NCBI GenBank assembly: GCA_910588975.1 | Contig: CAJUSE010000001.1 | Coordinates: 1 to 64,000, forward strand | Origin: an uncultured Oscillospiraceae bacterium | GTDB taxonomy: Bacteria > Bacillota > Clostridia > Oscillospirales > Oscillospiraceae | Direction: 5' to 3' | Length of the DNA: 64,000 nucleotides | Part shown: in pieces, positions 7,763 through 17,800 of the stretch | Numbering within the stretch: the first letter of the stretch is position 1 | Layout: each line of letters opens with the position of its first letter | Made by a program: the position numbers and the translations under genes | Notes under the pieces: generated by a model | What the model was told of the DNA's origin: nothing | Seen by the model: only the letters and a program-made list of their open reading frames with translations | The model's database searches: none

Positions 7763-9670
7763 TTAGGCTGGTAGGATATCAGTATAGGAGAGCAGACGGT
7801 AAAGGGCATAGGCCGCCTCCTCCCGAGTGGCATAGGCGGTGGGGTCAATGTCGTGAGCTGGGGCCCAAAGCAGGGAAATGGGTTTGCCAAAGTAGTTCAC
7901 CTGGCTGTAAGACAGCAGCCAGGCACTGTTTTTGGCCCAAGGGGCATATTCCTCCAGTCCTACCACATCTGCCACCGTCTCGGTGGTGTCGGTGGCCAGG
8001 TCGTAAAAACTCAGATTGAGCCATTGTGCCAACCGGGCCAGAATGGTGATAAGCTGCTGATGATCTATCGTATCCTCGGGGTGGAAGGTACCGTCGCCAA
8101 CCCCTTCTATCAGCCCCATAGCGCTCATGGCGGATACAGCCTTCTGATACCAGGCATCCTGTGCCACATCAGAGAAGGCGCTGGGAACATCAGAGTCCTT
8201 GCAATTCAATGCATTAAACAGCATTTGACACAGTTCAGCTCTGGTAAGGGTATCATGAGGATGAAACAGGCCATCCTCTTTACCCTGGATCAGATGATAG
8301 GTTTTCAGAATATCAAGGGCAGCACCATGATTGCCCTCGTTACCGTCGGGAAAAGCCGCTCTGTTATAGGTAGCGCCGGTCTCCCGGACTACTTCCTCCA
8401 AGTCAGAAAGCCGCCATTTCATACCGTCAGTACCCAGCCAAATCTTTTTCCCTTGGGGAATGGCCTCCAAAAGTGCCTGAAATGCCTTCGGCTGCTCCTT
8501 GGCCTTGTTTAGATCAACATACCACTGCCAATAGAGGTCCACCCGCAGGGTTCCTGCCGTAGAGCCAACAGGAGAGCGTCCAGCCAGGAGATAGGCCACG
8601 CCGTCGATAAGTTCAGGCGCAACCAGCAGATCGGGAATGACACCCACTTGGTCGGTGGTGTTGCCATTGGGAGAGAAAAAGCGGTAGGCAGTGATTTTAA
8701 TGGCATCTCCATCGGCAAAGTAGTCGGGCAGATAGGTCTTGTCCACCAGAGACTGGGCCACTCCCTTACCGAAGGTGCGGCTGCCCACCACAATGCCCGA
8801 ACCTCTGTCCCGAATGGCCGAAGCGAAAATCTCCGAAGCGCTGGCCGAGTGCTCATCCACCAAAACGATAACAGGATAGATCGTGCTGGCCCGCTCACCA
8901 TAGGGAAAAGCGCCATATTTTCCACTTCCATCCCGAAAATAGACCATGTCACCGGCGCCAGTGAAGAGACCGGCCGCATCGGTGGCGGCATTGGTGAGCC
9001 CGCCGGTATTGGAGCGCAGATCCACGATCCACACAGTAGCCTTATCGCCATATTGCTCCAGCGCTTCTTTGAAATGCCCCACTGTTTCGCTGCCGAAGGT
9101 GGTGCAGGAAATATAGCCGATGTGCTCGTCGATGAGCTGGCTGGTGGTAGCGGGAACCACTACCAGCGCCCGGGTCAGAGTGACTGTTGTTTCCCGGCCC
9201 TCCCGGCTGTAGGTGATATTGACCTCAGTGCCTTCTTCACCCTGGATCAGCTTGCTGACAGCATTGATCTCTATGCCCTGTATGCTCTTGCCGTCTACGG
9301 CCAGAATACGGTCCCCACCTTGCAGGCCGGCCTTCTGGGCGGGAGAGCCCTCCAGAGCCCGATCCACTAAGATACCGTCCTCGGTCTGGGCGTAGACGAT
9401 GCCGATACCCACAAGAGAAGTATCCGACATACTGGCTGTAAAGGCCTTGTATTCCTCGGGGGTAAAATAAACCGTGTAGGGGTCCCCAAGGGCCTCAACC
9501 ATGGTCTCAACGGTGGGCTGCTCCAACACAAACTGGGGCACCTGGTCAATGTATATCTCTTGCAGCAGCTGGGCGCATTGCTCTGTCGTGAGGGCCTGGG
9601 CCGCTGGAGCGGAGAGAAGGGCCAGAGAAAGGCCCACGGCAGTCCAGCGGGAAAGTAAATGTTGTGTCAT
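7763..9670 (-). CDS. Secreted S41 protease with SLH repeats, copy B
   Basis: A 635-residue paralogue of the following gene, collinear over its whole length: signal peptide (1-26, ending AAQA), prodomain, PDZ (about 85-160), S41 domain with Ser in the HSASASE motif near 277-279 and Lys about 302 (FGKG), then SLH repeats from about 440. The near-identical architecture points to a tandem duplication with later divergence. The ATG at 9670 follows GGGAGG and gives a proper signal peptide; the 20 upstream residues of the longer frame look non-coding. Both copies keep the catalytic residues, so neither is a pseudo-enzyme. Confidence 0.88.
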   Translation of the reverse strand: MTQHLLSRWTAVGLSLALLSAPAAQALTTEQCAQLLQEIYIDQVPQFVLEQPTVETMVEALGDPYTVYFTPEEYKAFTASMSDTSLVGIGIVYAQTEDGILVDRALEGSPAQKAGLQGGDRILAVDGKSIQGIEINAVSKLIQGEEGTEVNITYSREGRETTVTLTRALVVVPATTSQLIDEHIGYISCTTFGSETVGHFKEALEQYGDKATVWIVDLRSNTGGLTNAATDAAGLFTGAGDMVYFRDGSGKYGAFPYGERASTIYPVIVLVDEHSASASEIFASAIRDRGSGIVVGSRTFGKGVAQSLVDKTYLPDYFADGDAIKITAYRFFSPNGNTTDQVGVIPDLLVAPELIDGVAYLLAGRSPVGSTAGTLRVDLYWQWYVDLNKAKEQPKAFQALLEAIPQGKKIWLGTDGMKWRLSDLEEVVRETGATYNRAAFPDGNEGNHGAALDILKTYHLIQGKEDGLFHPHDTLTRAELCQMLFNALNCKDSDVPSAFSDVAQDAWYQKAVSAMSAMGLIEGVGDGTFHPEDTIDHQQLITILARLAQWLNLSFYDLATDTTETVADVVGLEEYAPWAKNSAWLLSYSQVNYFGKPISLLWAPAHDIDPTAYATREEAAYALYRLLSYTDILPA

Positions 9671-9711
9671 GGCGTACGGCCTCCCAAATATGATTACCAC
9701 TATCATAATCC

Positions 9712-9750
9712 AAAACACCGCCGGTGGCAATAACCGGCGGTGTTTTTTTA
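9712..9750 (-). terminator. Terminator after xth
   Basis: A 14-base inverted repeat (9712-9725 and 9733-9746) adjoins the xth stop. The T run is short on the - strand (TTTT) and long on the + strand (TTTTTTTA), so it may work in both directions. Confidence 0.8.
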
Positions 9751-10521
9751 TTGATTTGTCGCCTTTATTTTGCTAAGTGTCAAGGACACCGGGCAGTGGT
9801 CACTGCCAAAAATGTCGCTGTGGATGCAGGCGTCAAGAATGTACTCCCGAAGTCTGTCCGAGGTAAGAAAATAGTCGATACGCCAGCCAGCGTTATTCTC
9901 TCTGGCATGGAAGCGATAGCTCCACCAGGAATAGGCCCCTTCCAAATCGGGATTGAGGTAACGGAAGGTATCCGTGAAGCCGGCGGAAAGTAACTGGGTA
10001 AATTTTTCCCGCTCCTGGTCAGAAAAGCCGGGATTTTGTCGGTTGGACTTCGGATTTTTCAGGTCGATCTCCTGATGGGCCACATTCAGATCTCCACAGA
10101 TCACCACCGGTTTGCAGGCGTCCAGAGAGAGGAGGTAGTCCCGAAATGCATCCTCCCAGTCCATGCGGTATTCCAGCCGCTTCAGTCCATCCTGGGAATT
10201 GGGTGTATAGACAGTAACCAGATAAAAATCTTCAAACTCCAATGTGATGGACCGACCTTCCCCGGTATGCCGTTCTTGACCGATGTCATAAGAGACGGAA
10301 AGTGGGGGAATACGGGTAAAGATAGCGGTGCCAGAGTAGCCTTTTTTCTCGGCGGAGTTCCAGAATTCTTGATAACCAGGCAGGTCGATCTCAGCCTGTC
10401 CCGGCTGCATTTTTGTCTCCTGCAGGCAGAATACATCGGCATCCAGTGCAGCAAAGCTGTCCAAAAAGCCTTTTCCCAGGCAGGCACGCAGTCCATTGAC
10501 GTTCCATGATATCAGTTTCAT
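9748..10521 (-). CDS. xth: Exodeoxyribonuclease III
   Basis: AP endonuclease and 3'-5' exonuclease of base-excision repair, 257 residues as usual. The N-terminal MKLISWNVNGLRACL, the catalytic Glu in CLQETK (about residue 36), GDLNVAHQEIDL (about 143) and C-terminal SDHCPVSLTL motifs of the exonuclease/endonuclease/phosphatase family are all present. It follows comEC by 14 bases and probably shares its transcript. Confidence 0.95.
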   Translation of the reverse strand: MKLISWNVNGLRACLGKGFLDSFAALDADVFCLQETKMQPGQAEIDLPGYQEFWNSAEKKGYSGTAIFTRIPPLSVSYDIGQERHTGEGRSITLEFEDFYLVTVYTPNSQDGLKRLEYRMDWEDAFRDYLLSLDACKPVVICGDLNVAHQEIDLKNPKSNRQNPGFSDQEREKFTQLLSAGFTDTFRYLNPDLEGAYSWWSYRFHARENNAGWRIDYFLTSDRLREYILDACIHSDIFGSDHCPVSLTLSKIKATNQ

Positions 10522-10535
10522 ATTGCTTCTCTCCT

Positions 10536-12809
10536 CTATTTTACTGTAAGGGTGATACTGCCCATCTGGTCGGTACGATATAATTCACATCCGGCAGCCC
10601 CGAGCCGTTCCAATATCTCCTCATTGGGATGACCATAAGTATTGTAGCCGCAGGAGATGATTGCTTGCTCTGGAGTGGTGGCAAGAAGAAGCTCCTCTGA
10701 AGTGGAATTGCGTGAACCATGATGGCCAACCAAAAGCAATTCAATATCTGGCAGGGATTTATACTTGACAAGCATCCGCTCCACCATGGCGTTCATATCG
10801 CCGGTGATAAGGGCGTCAAACTCTCCGCTGGTGCATATCAGGGAGAGACCTTCTTCATTGGCACCTCCATCTCCGAGGGGAGCAAAAATGGTAAGGCTGG
10901 CCGCCCCAAAGTCAGTGGTGACATCCTTTGAAAGCAGTGTCACATCGCAGCCGTATTCTTTGGCCAATTTCAAAATCTCCAGGCGCAGAGGAGAGGAGGG
11001 TTCTACATCCGGCATCAGGATGTGTTTCACCTTTACCCTGCTGAACAGTTGGGGAACACCGCCGGCATGGTCGGAGTGATAGTGGGTGAGGATCAGCAAA
11101 TCGAGCTGGGAGCGTCCCAGTGACTGAAGATAGTCAGCAGCTACGTCTCCCGGATCCTCTGCTCCGCTGCCGCCGCAGTCCACCAGAACGCTGTTGCCTT
11201 TGGAAAAGAGCAGCGTAGAAGCTCTCTGCCCCACATCCAGGGCGGTGATGGAGAGAGCGCTTATATAAGCCGGTAGTATATGGAAAAGCAGGGCCAGACA
11301 GAGTGTTAGACCAAGGACAGAAAGGGGAATGGCCGGCCGGATCTCCCGACGAAGAAAGAACCAGATCAAAAGGATAAGATAGGCTATCATAGCCCAGATC
11401 AGGAGCAGGGCAGCGTTGAGGGAAAGAGAAGCCAAAGGGAGCCGGACAATGGCTTTGACCACTTCCATGACCCAACGGACGGGGAAAGCCAACAGCCAGG
11501 CAAAGGGAAGGGCAAGCCTGGGGAAAAGCAATCCCACAAGGCTGAGCGCCAATGTACCGACGAAAAGAAGGGGAACCAGCCACATCACCAACAGGTTTGT
11601 GACAGGGCCCAGCAGAGAAAGCGTGCGGAAATGCAGAACTATGAGGGGTGTAGTGAACAGGAGCGCACCCAGCGTTGTGGCAAGAACACCGACAGCCGCC
11701 CGACATAAAGCAAAAAATAGTTTGGTAAGCTGATGTTCTCCCTCGGGCAGGGCCTTAACCCAACGGGAGTACAAGATAGGCGTGAGACTGTATATGCCGG
11801 CTACAGCGGCAAAGGATAATTGAAGGCTGACACTGGAGACGGAATAAGGATTGAGAAAAAGCAGAAGAGTCAGAATGACTGTAAAGGTTGTTGGCCTGTC
11901 CTCTTCACGCCCCGTTAGCGGAGCCAATAACACAAAAAAGATCATGAAAGCTGCTCGAAGTGCGGAGGGAGAGGCCCCTGTCAGCAGTACAAAAAAGAAA
12001 ATCAAAGTGACGCCCAGCCCAAAGGTGAGCTTGCTCCGCTTTCCGAAAAGGGCGGAGAGCAGGCCGATAAGAAAACTCACATGAAGGCCGGAAACCGCCA
12101 CAATATGAGCCACCCCTCCACGCTGAAAGGCAGCGTAGAGCCCGGCGGGCAGACTACCTTTATCTCCGGTAGTCAGTGCAATCAGAAAGGGAGCGACATC
12201 CTGGGGGAATATACGAGTGATGGAAGTCTTTAGGGCGTGGGCGGCCTGCTGGGGTAGAAATCGCAGAGACAGTGTATCCGGGTGGCGTAGCGTAAGGATC
12301 TTGCCTTTCGGATAACCGATGAGATAAATGCCCCTGGCATCGTAGTAGTCAAAACGCTCACCCCGGAGAACATCTGATTTGGACAGCCGAAGTGGCAGGC
12401 TGATCTCATCACCGGGACCAAGAGAGGCGTATGCCTCATCCGCATAGAGAAGCACTTTATAGGGGCGACCGTTGGGACCGGTCAGTCGAACGGGAAGAGA
12501 ATAGCCGTTATCCGTTTCGGAGGGGTGATCCAGCACGGTTACCGTACAGACAAGAGCTTCTTTGCTTGCCATGGCGTGGGCCGGAGTACGAAAAAGAGCG
12601 GTATAACAGCTTGTCCACAAAAAGCCTGCACACAAGCCAAAGGCCGCTAAGGCCACTTTCCTTCGGGTATTCTCTTGAAGAAAAAGGGTAGTAATGCCTG
12701 TGACAGCACAAAAAATGCCCGCTGGAAGGAGATAGGGTTCCGGCAGGAGATAGACCGATAAAAAGATGGCGGCAGAGAAGGAAAGCGTAACCCAGAACAA
12801 CTTACGCAT
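10536..12809 (-). CDS. comEC: DNA internalisation protein ComEC/Rec2
   Basis: A polytopic membrane protein of 757 residues that forms the channel for single-stranded DNA uptake in transformation. It has N-terminal membrane helices and a DUF4131-type segment, the central Competence domain (VAHIVAVSGLHVSFLIGLL, then many helices) and a C-terminal metallo-beta-lactamase domain with LTHYHSDHAGG and GHHGSRNSTS. The ATG at 12809 is chosen from the GGGAGG site and the hydrophobic N terminus; the longer frame adds 43 residues that read through an intergenic hairpin. No other competence genes are in the window, so active transformation is not shown. Confidence 0.93.
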   Translation of the reverse strand: MRKLFWVTLSFSAAIFLSVYLLPEPYLLPAGIFCAVTGITTLFLQENTRRKVALAAFGLCAGFLWTSCYTALFRTPAHAMASKEALVCTVTVLDHPSETDNGYSLPVRLTGPNGRPYKVLLYADEAYASLGPGDEISLPLRLSKSDVLRGERFDYYDARGIYLIGYPKGKILTLRHPDTLSLRFLPQQAAHALKTSITRIFPQDVAPFLIALTTGDKGSLPAGLYAAFQRGGVAHIVAVSGLHVSFLIGLLSALFGKRSKLTFGLGVTLIFFFVLLTGASPSALRAAFMIFFVLLAPLTGREEDRPTTFTVILTLLLFLNPYSVSSVSLQLSFAAVAGIYSLTPILYSRWVKALPEGEHQLTKLFFALCRAAVGVLATTLGALLFTTPLIVLHFRTLSLLGPVTNLLVMWLVPLLFVGTLALSLVGLLFPRLALPFAWLLAFPVRWVMEVVKAIVRLPLASLSLNAALLLIWAMIAYLILLIWFFLRREIRPAIPLSVLGLTLCLALLFHILPAYISALSITALDVGQRASTLLFSKGNSVLVDCGGSGAEDPGDVAADYLQSLGRSQLDLLILTHYHSDHAGGVPQLFSRVKVKHILMPDVEPSSPLRLEILKLAKEYGCDVTLLSKDVTTDFGAASLTIFAPLGDGGANEEGLSLICTSGEFDALITGDMNAMVERMLVKYKSLPDIELLLVGHHGSRNSTSEELLLATTPEQAIISCGYNTYGHPNEEILERLGAAGCELYRTDQMGSITLTVK

Positions 12810-12910
12810 ATGGGCATTCCTCCCAAGAAAGCAGGGATTTTGTATACAATTCCGCATTTGAAAGAGTGGATGTGGGAAACGCATATCTCCAAGACCTGGG
12901 GCACTTATGT

Positions 12911-12932
12911 ACGCCGCCCAGTTGGGCGGCGT
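12911..12932 (-). other. GC-rich hairpin between the cysteine-rich gene and comEC
   Basis: A perfect 9-base inverted repeat (12911-12919 and 12924-12932) lies 6 bases after the stop of the cysteine-rich gene. There is no T run on the - strand, so it could stabilise the mRNA end or pause transcription rather than terminate cleanly. Confidence 0.5.
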
Positions 12933-12937
12933 TTGCA

Positions 12938-13183
12938 TTAGAGCCAGAAGCTTCTGGCGTTGAAGGGCTGGACAAAAATGGACTGGTTAGCCCCGGTGAT
13001 GGCGCTGTCTCCGGTAAAGAAAGCGGGATAGGAAACATAGACGGGAAACTGGCTCAGCGCCGGGACAACGGGGGTTTCAGGGGTGGTCGTGCCCCCGCCG
13101 GTGCCTCCGCAGCCACAATCGCAGTCACAGGAACAGTGGCAGGTGCGACGGCACCCGCATCCAGAGTTACAGCAGGAAAACAT
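12938..13183 (-). CDS. Small cysteine-rich protein, function unknown
   Basis: An 81-residue protein I do not recognise. The first 25 residues hold ten cysteines, mostly as alternating C-x pairs with Arg, His, Ser and Asp between them. A Gly/Thr/Pro linker (GGTGGGTTTPETPVVP) and a hydrophobic, aromatic C-terminal part without cysteines follow. A GGAGGG site is correctly spaced before the ATG, and the skewed composition argues for a real gene. The pattern resembles small spore-coat or exosporium proteins or metal-binding tails, but no family is identifiable. There is no signal peptide. It lies between glpK and comEC on the same strand. Confidence 0.7.
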   Translation of the reverse strand: MFSCCNSGCGCRRTCHCSCDCDCGCGGTGGGTTTPETPVVPALSQFPVYVSYPAFFTGDSAITGANQSIFVQPFNARSFWL

Positions 13184-13257
13184 GATGGGATCCCTCCACT
13201 CTTAGTGTGTGGCCTTGGCCACATCCCATCCTATGACAAGGTAGGGGACAGGGTGCC

Positions 13258-14748
13258 TTAGCTCCTGTTTGCCCAACCCAAGCTATGGCCCACCGCTTTT
13301 TGCCAGCCGGCCAAAAGAGCCTCCCGACGTTCAGCGTCCATCTGGGGGGCAAAAGCAGTATCTTGTTGCCACAAGCCCTTAAGCTCATCGGTATCTCGCC
13401 AAATCCCAACGGCCAGACCGGCCAAATAGGCCGCTCCAAGGGCCGTAGTCTCTCGAATTACCGGGCGGCGAACCGTTTTATCCAAAATATCAGCCTGAAA
13501 CTGAAGTAGGAAGGCATCCCGGCTGGCTCCGCCGTCAGCGTAGAGAGAGGACAATGCCAGACCTGTGTCCTTTTCCATGGCCACCACCAGATCCCGGACC
13601 TGGTATGCGATGGACTCCTGAGCCGCCCGAACGATATGGGCCCGACCAGTGCCCCGTGTCAATCCCACCAAACAGCCCCGGGCATACATATCCCAATAGG
13701 GAGCGCCCAGACCAGTGAAGGCGGGCACCAGATAGACTCCACCGGTATCGGCTACACTTTGGGCCATAGCCTCTGCCTGGGCACTCTCGGTGAGGAAGCC
13801 CAGCTCGTCCCGGAGCCACTGGATAACAGCGCCTCCGGTGAAGGCCGAACCCTCCAGCGCATACTGGACCTGGCCACCCCGGGCAATGGCTACCGTTGTG
13901 AGCAAACCATTCTGGCTCTCACAGGGGATAGTGCCTGTATTCATCAGCAAGAAGCACCCTGTACCATATGTATTTTTGGCCTCGCCGGGTTGGAAACATC
14001 CCTGACCAAAAAGGGCAGCCTGCTGGTCCCCGGCAATGCCGGCAATGGGCACATTGACCCCCGAAATATCGGTAAAACCTACCACCTGGCTGCTCTCTAC
14101 CACCTTGGGAAGCACGGCCTTGGGGATGTCCAGCGCCTGAAGCAGGGTATCATCCCAGCACCCCTTGTGGATGTCATAGAGCATGGTTCGGCTGGCATTT
14201 GTGGCGTCTGTGACGTGAACGGAACCCTCTGTCAGCTTCCACACAAGCCAGCTGTCCACTGTACCAAAGAGCAGTTCGCCCCGTTTGGCCCGCTCCCGCC
14301 GGGGGTCTACCTGATCCAGGATCCACTTGAGCTTGGTGGCAGAAAAATAGGCATCAGGGATAAGCCCTGTGGTCTTCTTGATGTGTTCTGCCAAACATTG
14401 ACGAATGAGGTCGTCTACAATATCCGCCGTTCGGCGGCACTGCCAGCAAATGGAGTTATAAACAGGCAGACCGGTGGTCCGATCCCACACGATGGTACTC
14501 TCTCGCTGATTGGTAATGCCGATGGCGGCCACCTCGCCGGCCTTGATTCCCGACAGAGCGATTGCCTCCATCATAACAGCGTACTGGGAGGACCAAATCT
14601 CCATGGGATCATGCTCTACCCAACCCTCCCGGGGATAGATCTGCTGCAATTCCTTCTGTGCCACAGCCACCATACGCTGTTCCCGATCAAAGAGGATAGC
14701 TCTGGAGCTGGTGGTGCCCTGATCCAAGGTAAGGATATACTGTCCCAT
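13258..14748 (-). CDS. glpK: Glycerol kinase
   Basis: Phosphorylates glycerol to glycerol 3-phosphate with ATP in the cytoplasm. The 496-residue length is normal. The FGGY-kinase features are clear: N-terminal [32 protein letters not shown] (about residues 77-90), the DQQAALFGQ segment (about 244) and [20 protein letters not shown] near the C terminus. GGGAGGGAG precedes the ATG. No glpF or glpD is next to it, and the gene diverges from the giant glucan synthase gene. Confidence 0.96.
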   Translation of the reverse strand: MGQYILTLDQGTTSSRAILFDREQRMVAVAQKELQQIYPREGWVEHDPMEIWSSQYAVMMEAIALSGIKAGEVAAIGITNQRESTIVWDRTTGLPVYNSICWQCRRTADIVDDLIRQCLAEHIKKTTGLIPDAYFSATKLKWILDQVDPRRERAKRGELLFGTVDSWLVWKLTEGSVHVTDATNASRTMLYDIHKGCWDDTLLQALDIPKAVLPKVVESSQVVGFTDISGVNVPIAGIAGDQQAALFGQGCFQPGEAKNTYGTGCFLLMNTGTIPCESQNGLLTTVAIARGGQVQYALEGSAFTGGAVIQWLRDELGFLTESAQAEAMAQSVADTGGVYLVPAFTGLGAPYWDMYARGCLVGLTRGTGRAHIVRAAQESIAYQVRDLVVAMEKDTGLALSSLYADGGASRDAFLLQFQADILDKTVRRPVIRETTALGAAYLAGLAVGIWRDTDELKGLWQQDTAFAPQMDAERREALLAGWQKAVGHSLGWANRS

Positions 14749-14892
14749 CGCAACTCCCTCCCATACGTATTTATCTGCTTATTTATTATCCCCGGTTTCG
14801 GTAGAAAAAGCAAGAGAAAGTTGCATGTATCGCCTATCCTGTATGAAATATCTCCAAAAGGTCAAAACTTGGGCAGAGAGGTGAGACGGACT

Positions 14893-17800
14893 ATGGATCT
14901 GATGCAAGCAGGGGCCCTGGTGGCCCAAAGTGTCAACATCACAGGCACCACAACCGGAAAAGGTCTCGCCCGGCAAATTGGCCGTTCCCTTCAGATAATT
15001 GAGGGCAAGTGGAGACAGCTTGACCAACTGCCCAGAGAAAATACATCTCCGGCAGTGGAATGGTTGCTAGATAACGCCTATTTGGCCCGGCGGGAGGGTG
15101 CTGCGGCCCAGGAGGAGCTGCGTCGGTCCAAAGGGCTGTATCGCTGCCGGAAGGGCCCCTATCTCCAGCAGGTCGCTGCCAGCTTTGCAGACCAATCACC
15201 CCGAATGGATCCGGGAGACCTGGAGCTATATCTGGATGGCGTACAGCATACCCGACCTCTGTCAGAGCGGGATCTGTCCCTGCTGCTCCCCGCCCTTTGT
15301 GGAGAACTGTGCCAACGGCTGGCCGCTCTGTGTGCAAATGCTGAAGTGGACTGGGCCGGGGAGATCCTGCCCAGAGAGCTGGAGGCCATTTTCTCCGGTC
15401 TACGCTCCCTGGCCAGCCCGGAGTTGGGTCAAATTTTGAACTGGGCCTCTCCGGTGGAGCAGATCTTGGTTCGGGATCCGGCAGAGCTCTACGGACGTAT
15501 GGACGAGGCCACAAAATATCGCTATCGCCAACAGGTATGCCGTCTGGCAAAAAAGCGGGGCCTGTCAGAAGCTGAAACCGCTGGCCGGGCATTGGAGCTG
15601 GCCCAAAAAGGAGAGGGCGACCAGCGGCATATTGGCTATTACCTCTTTCAATGCCCTCTGGGCAGTGCCAAAAGGGAACCCACAGGTGCCGCCTATGTTG
15701 GCGCTATTATATTCCCAACGCTTTTGCTGTCCCTCTATCTGGGTTTTTTGCTTGACCATCTTGCCCTTTCTCTCCTTTTGCTGTTACCAGTTTCCGATTT
15801 GTGCAAAAATTTGGTGGACTTCCTCGCCGTCCGTCTTTTCCAACCCCGACCCGTTCATCGGCTGAAGCTGGAAAAGGGGATCCCGCTGGAGGGAAAAACC
15901 CTGTGCGTCATTGCCGGACTGCTCACTGGTGATGACAGCGGAGCGCAATATGCCCAAATGCTGGAGCGTTACCGTCTGGCCAACCGGGACAGTGGCCCTA
16001 ACCTGCGCTTCGGCCTGTTGGCAGACCTACCCGACCGATCAACTCCCATGGGGGACAGGGAAGCGCAATGGGTCCAGTCGACCCAAGCCGCCCTAAATGC
16101 CCTCAACGAGAAATATGGGGGCGGGTTTTACCTTTTCTTTCGCCGGCCTGTTTTTCAGGTCCGGGATGAGCACTATGGCGGCTGGGAACGAAAGCGGGGC
16201 GCTCTTTTGGAATTGACCCGCCTGCTGCGAGGCCACGAAACCAGCCTGCAGGTCCTCGCAGGAGAGCGAGAGGATCTGTCCGGGACTCGGTTTGTCATTA
16301 CGTTGGACTCGGACACCACCCTCAATGTCGGCGCTGCCAGAGAGATGGTGGGAGCTATGCTCCACCCTTTAAACCGGCCCAAGGTCGACCTGGAACGCCG
16401 GGTGGTGGTTCAGGGCTACGGTCTTCTCCAGCCAAGGATCGGGGTGGAGCTCTCTGCGGCGAACCGCTCCCAGTTCTCCCGGATCTTTGCCGGCTTGGGG
16501 GGGATTGATCCCTATGGTGGCGCCTGCAGTGATGTTTACCACGACCTATTTGACCGGGGGAGCTATACCGGTAAGGGCATTTTCGATGTAGAGAGCTTTT
16601 CTCTGTGTCTGGATGGTCGCTTTCCCCAGGGGCGCATTCTTTCCCATGATCTGCTGGAGGGGGCCTATCTCCACGCTGGGCTTTTAGGAGATGTGGAATT
16701 GACAGACGGATATCCGCACCGCCTATCGGCCTACTTCGCCCGGCAGCACCGTTGGGTACGTGGGGATTGGCAACTCCTGCCCTGGTTGGGCCGATATGTT
16801 ACCAACGAGATGGGGGAGCGGGTCAAAACCCCCATCGCCCCTTTGGACAAATGGAAGATATTTGACAATTTGCGCAGAAGCCTATCACCAGTGGCAACGC
16901 TGCTATCCCTTTTGTTAGGGATGTGTTTGTCTGCACCTGTCTTTGGCGTGGCGGCCGCCCTCGCCATTGTCGCCGCCTGGTCTAATCTGCTGCTCACCGG
17001 TGCTGATTTGGCCTTTCGGGGAGCCGTGGGGCTACGTCGACGTTACCACGCCACCGTAATTGCCGGCTTTGGCGGGATGCTGCTTCAGACCATAATCCAG
17101 CTCATTTTTCTTCCCTATCAGGCCTGGATCAGTGCCAGTGCGATCCTAACCGCCCTATGGCGAAGCTTTGTAAGCCATAAAAAGATGCTGGAGTGGGTGA
17201 CAGCGGCAGATGCTGAGCGAAAAAATGGGGGGCTGCGATCGGACCTTTCCCGCCAATGGCCTGCTGCGGCCATTGGTCTGTTTGCCCTGTTCTTTTCCCG
17301 CTTCCCCACTGGAACAGCTGCAGGGATGATCTGGGCCATTTCGCCCCTATTTTCCTGGGCTCTATCTCGTCCCATTCAGACCGAAGGGGGCGCCAGAGAG
17401 GATGACCGTCCCTTTCTGCTGCACCAGGCCACCCTCATTTGGGATTATTTCAGGGACTGGCTGGGCCCCGAGGACCACTGGCTGCCCCCGGACAATGTGC
17501 AGCTTAAGCCTTGGCTGGGCCCTGCCCGACGAACCTCTCCCACCAACATCGGCATGGCCCTTTTAAGCTGTGTGGCCGCTGTGGATCTGAAGCTTACCAG
17601 TGTCCCGGAGGCCACATCCCGTATTGCTCACATGGTGGATGTGCTGGAAGGGTTGGAGAAGTGGAAGGGCCATCTCTACAACTGGTATGATACCGCCGAC
17701 TGTACTCCGCTACACCCTCGTTATATTTCCACGGTCGACAGCGGAAACCTGAAAGGCTGTCTCATCACGCTGCGGGAGGCCCTGATCGAGTGGGGAGAGG

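Noticed and set aside
13636..14892. Upstream extension of the glucan synthase frame
   Set aside because: The open frame continues only because it is antisense to glpK; the ribosome binding site and homology begin at 14893.
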